27,394 nucleotides of DNA from Clostridium_T sp040217795 (GTDB lineage: Bacteria; Bacillota; Clostridia; Clostridiales; Clostridiaceae), in assembly GCA_040217795.1 (NCBI GenBank), contig JBEHWK010000032.1:1-27394 (forward strand), given 5' to 3'. Within the stretch, counting starts at the first letter, position 1; each line of letters starts with the position of its first letter. A program made the position numbers and the translations under genes. Below are positions 22,130 through 27,394 of this stretch, piece by piece. Under the pieces are notes generated by a model. It ran no database searches, was not told the origin of the DNA, and was given only the letters and a program-made list of their open reading frames with translations.

Positions 22130-22138
22130 ATTATAGCA
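22130..22138 (-). promoter_or_regulatory. Extended -10 promoter of cbiK-cbiA
   Basis: On the minus strand TGCTATAAT combines a perfect TATAAT with the extended TGn, about 120 bases before the cbiK ATG. A TTGATA lies upstream at 21-base spacing, too far to be a standard -35. Confidence 0.55.
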
Positions 22139-22158
22139 TTGCAGTATTTTCATGTCTA

Positions 22159-24093
22159 TCAATAATTCATTCTAACCAGCCAGAACTTGATCTTCTTATT
22201 GCTCCAGCCCAAGTCCCAGGGAACATTATTCCTGTCAGTATTGTGGCAGGTAACCAAAGGGTACCCTTTGGAATCAACTCCGGTAACTATAGAAATATGT
22301 GTTATATCTCCCTTTTTTTCATATGCCACAAAATCTCCAGGCATAAGTTTATAGGAAGCCTTATATACCTTCTCATAATTTCCGTGTGCTATCACTGAAG
22401 CTCTTCCGCTGTGAAGCATATAGGAAACGAATTTATCCGCATTTACCCAAGGTCCCGTAGCACTACCTTTATCATAGTTCCATGTTGAATTTTTCTTAAA
22501 CCCCCCGCCCTCATGAAGCACCTGGGATGCAAAGTTTGCGCAGTCCCCTCCCTCAGGGTTAAAATCCCTGTATTTCCTGTTATACTTATATCCGTAATTC
22601 GGTAAAGCTGCCGCCCCACAATATTTGAAAGCATAATTGACAGCATTTTTTCTTCTGTCAGAAATATTGGAGACATCTCTTAATTCCTGGGAAATAATAT
22701 GCTTTTTTATATCCTCAGCTTTTATGTTTTCCAGATTCAATGAATCTGCAAATGGATCTGTATACCACTCCTTTGTAATGACCCACTTATCATCCTTTTT
22801 TGTAAGCTGCAGTGAATGGTATGTTCCTATCCTGGAACTGTTCACCACCCCAGGTGCATTTTCATAAACATACTTATATTCCGTGCTGCACATTATATTA
22901 AAGGAATATTGTTCATTCCCTGCCCTGCTTCTTCTTATGATAACGCAAGGTATTATTTCCGTAAACTTAACTCCTTGCTTTTCAGCCCAATTGTTTAAAT
23001 ATTTTACCTTTCTCTCCTCATATTCATAAGCCCATTTTCCATATTTGCTATTTGTATCATATATTGATTTGATCAATTCCAGATTCTTATCCAGAATAGC
23101 CTTATTTCTGTTTATAAATATATTCCGTACATATTCTGATATTTCGCTGTCAGCAACAGTTGCTATGGTCTGTTCCCCTGAATTAAACCTTTCTTCAATA
23201 AACTGAACTGCATTTTTTATCTCTTCCTTTTCAACCGGAGCACCTTCATGCCAGGTTTTACAGCTTTCACTCCATTTCCCGAAATACTTTGACTTCAATA
23301 TAATTTCAGGCCTGTATTCAAAGTGAAGAATATCAAAGTGACCCCACTTGCCTCCCCAGATAAAATTATTTTTCTCAAATACCTGAACTAATTCTTTTGG
23401 GTAGGACAAGAGCCTCTCCTGCCCTTTTTTCTCAGATGTCCACTTCCAGTAATCCCTTGAATCGCTCCTTAAATCTATTGCTATTCCAAAAGAATGGGCA
23501 CTCAATCTCCCGGTACCTGAAATAAGCCTGTAATTATATGTTCCGCTTGGCGGATAAAGAGCAGCTCCTATTGCCCCCTTTGATTTTGCCAGGGGAATAA
23601 GTTCTCTTAAAGAAGATTCTAATGAAGCTCTTGCCCCATTCTTATCATTAAACCTGAAGTTAGTAAATCCATATGACAGGGGCTTTAAGTTTTTCTCTAT
23701 GCCAGTCCTTGAGGTTCCATATACTTCATGTAAAAACTCATAATTTCTTCTTCTCCCAGGGTCAACGTTTTTGTTCATCAATTCAGTTATTGACTCCAAA
23801 GGGTATATCTCTTCCAGCATATCCTGCAAATCAGGATTTTCCAGCTTTCCCTCATTATCTTTATTTTTTCTGTCATCGTACAATATTTTTTTCCCCGACT
23901 CCATTTTTATAAAGGTTTTATCCCCCGTTGTTTCAATATCCTTGATGCATCCGGGATATGCAGTCATAAGCACCAAGATGTCCTGCTTCATTGTGCTTAA
24001 GTACCTATTACCAGCATTCCCCTGTGAACTGACTTGAATTCCTGTACTTACTAACATTAAGCCTAAAAATACCACTATAAACTTCTTCATCAT
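22159..24093 (-). CDS. Secreted M15 peptidase (VanY-like) / Amidase_6 fusion
   Basis: This 644-residue protein has a signal peptide (1-24), an M15/VanY-type D-alanyl-D-alanine carboxypeptidase domain (about 95-265), a linker region typical of secreted Amidase_6 proteins (about 310-450), and a C-terminal Amidase_6 domain (about 480-640). The M15 zinc ligands are readable: SAHSFGIAIDLR (His200, Asp207) and GHFDILHFEYRP (His257). The Amidase_6 domain has GGDCANFASQVLHEGG (Cys518) and DITHISIVTG (His599). Both active sites look complete, so it could cut peptidoglycan stem peptides at two bonds. GAGGTG precedes the ATG, which is the first of two adjacent ATGs. It is a single-gene unit. The domain pairing is noteworthy; substrate and order of cuts are inference. 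Confidence 0.88.
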   Translation of the reverse strand: MMKKFIVVFLGLMLVSTGIQVSSQGNAGNRYLSTMKQDILVLMTAYPGCIKDIETTGDKTFIKMESGKKILYDDRKNKDNEGKLENPDLQDMLEEIYPLESITELMNKNVDPGRRRNYEFLHEVYGTSRTGIEKNLKPLSYGFTNFRFNDKNGARASLESSLRELIPLAKSKGAIGAALYPPSGTYNYRLISGTGRLSAHSFGIAIDLRSDSRDYWKWTSEKKGQERLLSYPKELVQVFEKNNFIWGGKWGHFDILHFEYRPEIILKSKYFGKWSESCKTWHEGAPVEKEEIKNAVQFIEERFNSGEQTIATVADSEISEYVRNIFINRNKAILDKNLELIKSIYDTNSKYGKWAYEYEERKVKYLNNWAEKQGVKFTEIIPCVIIRRSRAGNEQYSFNIMCSTEYKYVYENAPGVVNSSRIGTYHSLQLTKKDDKWVITKEWYTDPFADSLNLENIKAEDIKKHIISQELRDVSNISDRRKNAVNYAFKYCGAAALPNYGYKYNRKYRDFNPEGGDCANFASQVLHEGGGFKKNSTWNYDKGSATGPWVNADKFVSYMLHSGRASVIAHGNYEKVYKASYKLMPGDFVAYEKKGDITHISIVTGVDSKGYPLVTCHNTDRNNVPWDLGWSNKKIKFWLVRMNY

Positions 24094-24171
24094 CCAGTCA
24101 CCTCAAAATTTCATATAATACTATACTCTCCTAGGTAACAGCATACTATGTACTATAATTAATTTTTCAAT

Positions 24172-24200
24172 TTACAAGTTACAAAACAATATAGTATAAT
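24172..24200 (+). promoter_or_regulatory. Promoter of the M20 amidohydrolase gene
   Basis: TTACAA (24172-24177) and a perfect TATAAT (24195-24200) are separated by 17 bases, about 42 bases before the ATG. Confidence 0.65.
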
Positions 24201-24242
24201 TTTCTGAAAACTATAAATTAATAAACTTAGGAGGAAGCGTGA

Positions 24243-25424
24243 ATGGATGTCATAAAAATATCAAAGGAAATTATGCAGGATATCATCAACTGGCGCAGAG
24301 AACTTCACAAGATACCTGAAACAGGTTTAGAAATATACTCCACTTATAATTTTGTTTGCAATGAATTAAGGAAAATGGGAATTAAATATAGAACTCTGAG
24401 TAAAACTGGAATAAGTGCCTTGATCAAGGGTGATTTCCCTGGTCCTGTTATTGCCCTGAGAGCTGATATGGATGCGCTTCCTATAATAGAAGAGACTGGT
24501 TTACCCTTTGCATCTCAAAACACCTGCATGCATGCTTGCGGCCATGATGCACACACAGCTATGCTCCTTGGGACTGCAAAGATATTATCTATGTATGCTT
24601 CTGAGCTGAAGGGAACTGTAAAACTTATTTTTCAGCCAGCTGAGGAGCTTTCTGCGGGAGCATTGCCCATGATTTCTGAAGGGGTTCTTGAGAATCCTAA
24701 AGTTGACAGAATCCTTGGACTCCATATCGGGGCACTTTTCCCGGAGGTTAAAACCGGTATGATCGGCATAAAATCAGGGTATACAACTTCTGCTGTAGAC
24801 AAGTTTTCTGTAAGTGTAATCGGCAAGGGCGGTCACGGAGCCATGCCTGATTTATGCATAGATCCCATTCCCATTACTGCAGAGATAATAAGTGCACTTC
24901 AAAGAATAGTAAGCAGAGAAATTTCTCCCCTTCATCCTGCAGTCATTACTATAGGATCTATTGAAGGTGGGACAGCCTGGAATATAATACCCGAAACCGT
25001 TCACTTTCAAGGGAGTATCAGAACCATATTCCCTGAAGACAGAGACAAGTTTGAAAAGAGGGTATCGGAAATATGCAAAGGAATTGCAGTAAGTAATGGT
25101 GCTTCTGCAGATGTAATCTATGACAAAATATGCCCTTCAGTAAATAATCACGAACTCTCAACAAAAGAATTCATAAAATCAGCTGTTAAAATTGTAGGAG
25201 AGGAAAACCTTATACAGTTAAAAGAACCAACTATGGTTTCAGAAGATATGGCATTTTACCTGCAGAAGGTTCCAGGGACTTTCTTTTTTCTCGGCTCAAA
25301 CAATCCACACAAGAAAATTATTTATCCACATCACCACCCGAAATTTGATATAGACGAAGACGTTCTGTGGATAGGTCCTGCAATATTTATACAAACAATC
25401 TTAGATTACTTTCATAAAAGATAA
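24243..25424 (+). CDS. M20-family amidohydrolase (N-acyl amino acid deacylase type)
   Basis: This 393-residue metal-dependent hydrolase belongs to the M20D group that removes acyl groups from amino acids (hippurate, N-acetyl-diaminopimelate, IAA-amino acid types). Motifs: RRELHKIPETGLE (18-30), ADMDALPI (74-81), MHACGHDAHTAM with metal ligands Cys99 and His101, QPAEE (Glu134/135), LGLHIG (His161), and a C-terminal HHHPKFDID. No signal peptide, so cytoplasmic. AGGAGG precedes the ATG. It is transcribed alone. Exact substrate cannot be told from sequence; a biosynthetic role in diaminopimelate is possible but there are no lysine genes nearby. Confidence 0.92.
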   Translation: MDVIKISKEIMQDIINWRRELHKIPETGLEIYSTYNFVCNELRKMGIKYRTLSKTGISALIKGDFPGPVIALRADMDALPIIEETGLPFASQNTCMHACGHDAHTAMLLGTAKILSMYASELKGTVKLIFQPAEELSAGALPMISEGVLENPKVDRILGLHIGALFPEVKTGMIGIKSGYTTSAVDKFSVSVIGKGGHGAMPDLCIDPIPITAEIISALQRIVSREISPLHPAVITIGSIEGGTAWNIIPETVHFQGSIRTIFPEDRDKFEKRVSEICKGIAVSNGASADVIYDKICPSVNNHELSTKEFIKSAVKIVGEENLIQLKEPTMVSEDMAFYLQKVPGTFFFLGSNNPHKKIIYPHHHPKFDIDEDVLWIGPAIFIQTILDYFHKR

Positions 25425-25438
25425 CAAAAGTACTGAAC

Positions 25439-25501
25439 AAAAAAGGAGCCCCTTCCTGCAACTTACTGATATCCTAATCATTGCCCGGAGGGATTCCTTT
25501 T
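25439..25501. terminator. Bidirectional terminator between the M20 gene and azlD
   Basis: AAAAGGA (25441-25447) pairs with TCCTTTT (25495-25501), and a CCCCTTCC/GGAGGG region pairs imperfectly within. On the minus strand the stem ends TCCTTTTTTGTT, a good terminator tail for azlD; on the plus strand it ends TTCCTTTTCTC. Confidence 0.55.
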
Positions 25502-25502
25502 C

Positions 25503-25805
25503 TCAAAATAAGCTTTCAAAAACATATACTCCTAAGACTGCAAATGTTGCCACCTTCATAAGACTTTTTTCATAATATGACAACAAAACTGCCAGAAGTG
25601 TTCCAAATATCCCCGAGTAAATGTTTGAAGTGGAATAAAATATAGCTGGGAACGTCATGGCTCCTAGTACTGCAAATGGCACATAGTAAAGAAATGATTT
25701 AAAAAAAGGTGATTTTATCTTACTCTTAACCATAGCCAGGGGCATTACCCTTGGTATATATGTAACCAATGCCATCAAAAAGACCGCAAATAAAATTCTA
25801 CTCAT
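25503..25805 (-). CDS. azlD: Branched-chain amino acid exporter, small subunit AzlD
   Basis: This 100-residue membrane protein has three to four hydrophobic spans, including VTYIPRVMPLAMV near residue 15 and FKSFLYYVPFAVLGAMTFPAIF near 35-56, the conserved core of the AzlD family. AzlD works with AzlC as an exporter of branched-chain amino acids or analogues. Its ATG touches the azlC stop (TAAATG), with GGAGG inside azlC, so translation is coupled. Confidence 0.9.
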   Translation of the reverse strand: MSRILFAVFLMALVTYIPRVMPLAMVKSKIKSPFFKSFLYYVPFAVLGAMTFPAIFYSTSNIYSGIFGTLLAVLLSYYEKSLMKVATFAVLGVYVFESLF

Positions 25806-26534
25806 TTATATATCCTCCCTTGGAAAAAAATAAGCCCCTGCTGCACATGCCAAAAGGGTAGCTATTATTATCACCCAGCCTCCGGATAAACTGTTTATTA
25901 CAGGAACCCACTTAAACATACAGCTTGTGATAACAGCTATAAGCACAACAATAAAAGCATTCTTTGACTTTTTTATCTCAGGAATTATCAACGCTGTGAA
26001 CATTCCATACAAGGCTATTCCCATGGAGCTCTGCAATGAGTGTGGAAGCCTTGAGGTCAATACCCCTCCTAAAAAAGTCCCCAGGCTCCACCCAATAAAA
26101 GGAAGTGATATCAATCCCATCATGAAGGGATAGCTCAATTCCTCCTGTTCAAGTGATGCCACTGAGAACACTTCATCTGTAACCCCAAAGGCAATAGTGC
26201 ACCTTTTAAATAAGGACATGGGTACTATCTTTTGTGACAATGATAATGACATCAGCATATATCTTATATTTATTACAAAAGTGGTTAATGCAATTTCAGC
26301 ATATGAAGCCTGAGCAAGAATCAGTGTGGTTCCTGCAAATTGTCCCGCTGAAGTTAAATTTGTCGTTGATATGGCTACTGCTATCCATAAAGGAATACCT
26401 CCCTTAACAGCCAATAATCCAAAAGTAAAAGAAACTGATAAGTATCCCAAAGCAATGGGGATACCCTTTTTTACACCCTGATAAAATGAAAGGTTTCTTG
26501 ATTCCTCCCTACCAGTTGTAAATGTATAATTCAT
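25806..26534 (-). CDS. azlC: Branched-chain amino acid exporter, large subunit AzlC
   Basis: This membrane protein (242 residues from the preferred start) shows the AzlC opening FYQGVKKGIPIALGYLSVSF followed by several spans and the conserved FAGTTLILA and FGVTDEVFSVA segments. The open frame begins 25 codons earlier (ATG at 26609), but a promoter -10 (TAAAAT, minus strand, 26600-26605) lies just inside that extension, so its transcript would start after that ATG. GGGGG precedes the ATG at 26534 at 9 bases. It forms a two-gene unit with azlD. The 4-azaleucine resistance phenotype of this pair in Bacillus is the source of the name. Confidence 0.9.
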   Translation of the reverse strand: MNYTFTTGREESRNLSFYQGVKKGIPIALGYLSVSFTFGLLAVKGGIPLWIAVAISTTNLTSAGQFAGTTLILAQASYAEIALTTFVINIRYMLMSLSLSQKIVPMSLFKRCTIAFGVTDEVFSVASLEQEELSYPFMMGLISLPFIGWSLGTFLGGVLTSRLPHSLQSSMGIALYGMFTALIIPEIKKSKNAFIVVLIAVITSCMFKWVPVINSLSGGWVIIIATLLACAAGAYFFPREDI

Positions 26535-26599
26535 AAAATTTTGCCCCCTATCAATAATTTCATCTGAAGTTTTAAAACCCAAAATCTTTTTATATTGAT

Positions 26600-26629
26600 A
26601 TTTTAACATATGATTTCTTACTTCACCAA
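26600..26629 (-). promoter_or_regulatory. Promoter of azlCD
   Basis: On the minus strand TTGGTG (26624-26629) and TAAAAT (26600-26605) are 18 bases apart, with TGT before the -10 giving an extended form. Confidence 0.5.
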
Positions 26630-26649
26630 ACTGGATTTTAGTGTTAAGA

Positions 26650-26655
26650 TATAAT
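26650..26655 (+). promoter_or_regulatory. -10 element of the yaeR promoter
   Basis: A perfect TATAAT lies 27 bases before the yaeR ATG. I see no good -35 at 17 bases. It is divergent from and close to the azlC promoter. Confidence 0.45.
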
Positions 26656-26682
26656 TAATTTGAATTTAAGGGAGATTTTTCA

Positions 26683-27078
26683 ATGAATAGTAAGATAAAT
26701 TTGCGAAAAATACATCATGTAGCCATTATCTGCTCAGATTATATAAAATCTAAAAACTTTTATGTTGACATATTGGGACTGGAAATTATAAGAGAAGTTT
26801 ACAGAGAATCAAGAGATTCATATAAACTTGATTTGGTGATAGGCGACAGCCAGATAGAACTTTTCTCATTTCCAAATCCTCCTGAAAGGCCCAGCTATCC
26901 TGAAGCCAGGGGTTTGAGACATCTGTCTTTTGAGGTAGAGAATATTGAAGAGGCTTCCTCATACCTCCAGAACAATAATATCATTGTTGAGCCTATAAGA
27001 ACTGATGAATTTACAGGAAAAAAGTTCACTTTTTTCAACGACCCTGATAGTCTTCCAATAGAGATATATGAAATGTAA
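26683..27078 (+). CDS. yaeR: VOC-family (glyoxalase-like) metalloprotein YaeR
   Basis: This 131-residue protein matches E. coli YaeR closely in remembered segments: HHVAIICSDY (11-20), REVYRESRDSYKLDL (37-51), ELFSFPNPPERPSYPEARG (59-77), LRHLSFEV and FTFFNDPDSLPIEIYE. Likely metal ligands of the paired beta-alpha-beta fold are His12, Glu59, His80 and Glu127. The family is related to glyoxalase I and bleomycin-resistance proteins, but the reaction of YaeR is not established. AAGGGAG precedes the ATG. It is a single gene ahead of a T-box leader. Confidence 0.9.
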   Translation: MNSKINLRKIHHVAIICSDYIKSKNFYVDILGLEIIREVYRESRDSYKLDLVIGDSQIELFSFPNPPERPSYPEARGLRHLSFEVENIEEASSYLQNNNIIVEPIRTDEFTGKKFTFFNDPDSLPIEIYEM

Positions 27079-27093
27079 GTTTTCACAATATTC

Positions 27094-27122
27094 TTGACAA
27101 AAAATTTTAATAGCAGTATTAT
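27094..27122 (+). promoter_or_regulatory. Promoter of the T-box-controlled transcript
   Basis: TTGACA (27094-27099, perfect) and TATTAT (27117-27122) are exactly 17 bases apart. Transcription should begin near 27129. Confidence 0.85.
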
Positions 27123-27144
27123 ACTTATAACATAATAATTCAGT

Positions 27145-27394
27145 ATTACAGACTTTGATGAGGAGGAGTATATTTTTCTGGATTTAAAGAGAGGGAATGT
27201 TGGTGGAAATTTCCCATGAAGGAACTATAGAAGGTAGCCTCGGAGTCGTTAACCGAAATGAAAAGAGTAGAATTAACCGGAATCTCACCGTTAAAAGAGG
27301 TTTAGTATCGGTTTTATGCCCGTACTATATAATTAAGTGTGTATTATTATACAAAAAAAGGTGGTACCGCGGAGATATACCCTTCGTCCTTATT
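27145..27394 (+). ncRNA. T-box leader (partial at the right edge)
   Basis: T-box leaders read tRNA charging and control aminoacyl-tRNA synthetase or amino acid genes. Stem I is closed by GACT (27151-27154) and AGTC (27244-27247), then GAGG (27160-27163) and CCTC (27238-27241). The conserved AGAGAGGG, GTTGGTGGAAA distal loop and CGGAGTCG follow, and the T-box itself AGGTGGTACCGCGG is at 27359-27372, pairing toward the start of a terminator (CCTTCGTCC). TATATTTTTC (5' arm) pairs with GGAACTATA, placing the specifier loop at GAAGGTAG (27230-27237). The codon is then GGT (Gly) or GTA (Val), depending on register. The regulated gene lies past the window. Confidence 0.95.

Noticed and set aside
22015..22158. 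Cobalamin riboswitch before cbiK
   Set aside because: The conserved B12-box segments are not present on the minus strand in this leader; only a weak hairpin is seen.

Overview
The window comes from an AT-rich, Gram-positive, anaerobic fermenter, most likely a Clostridium in the broad sense. That is inferred from strong AGGAGG-type ribosome sites, TTGACA/TATAAT promoters, a bifunctional AdhE, T-box and FMN riboswitch leaders, secreted Amidase_6 proteins, and a PRD-type sorbitol PTS regulator. I see no insertion sequence, phage gene, CRISPR array, tRNA or rRNA. It reads as ordinary chromosome with a few decayed gene fragments.

Layout. 1-2781 (minus): the start of a sorbitol (glucitol) PTS operon, gutR-gutM-srlA, cut by the window edge. 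3014-3739 (minus): a PlsC-type acyltransferase. 4132-6738 (plus): adhE, with a near-consensus promoter and a candidate Rex (NADH-sensing) operator at the expected start of transcription. 6856-11264 (minus): marR followed by the two halves of a heterodimeric ABC exporter, with a palindromic operator before marR. 11340-11805: a gap holding a decayed LigB/DODA-type dioxygenase fragment. 11806-12621 (plus): proC. 12662-15841 (minus): the riboflavin operon ribD-ribE-ribB-ribH behind an FMN riboswitch with a readable antiterminator/terminator pair; its RibB has no GTP cyclohydrolase II domain. 16041-17274 (plus): a small secreted Amidase_6 protein and an unrecognised secreted protein. 17388-17915 (plus): a nitroreductase. 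17914-18141: a dense run of hairpins between convergent genes. 18172-19749 (minus): a membrane-linked MutS-type ATPase. 19840-22014 (minus): cbiK-cbiA. 22159-24093 (minus): a secreted M15 peptidase/Amidase_6 fusion. 24243-25424 (plus): an M20 amidohydrolase. 25503-26534 (minus): azlC-azlD. 26683-27078 (plus): yaeR (VOC family). 27094-27394 (plus): a promoter and a T-box leader whose regulated gene lies outside the window.

How the genes work together. The clear functional units are sorbitol uptake and its control; NADH-linked acetyl-CoA reduction to ethanol (adhE under probable Rex control); a MarR-controlled drug or lipid exporter; riboflavin synthesis under FMN feedback; two early corrin steps; and two separate secreted cell-wall loci that share the Amidase_6 fold. 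I found no convincing new multi-gene system. The most useful leads are the riboflavin operon without GTP cyclohydrolase II, the M15-Amidase_6 fusion, the glutamine-rich external insertion in one exporter half, the structured region at 17914-18141, and the adhE Rex site. Several starts are placed inside longer open frames because the upstream TTG/GTG start would bury a good ribosome site or a promoter.
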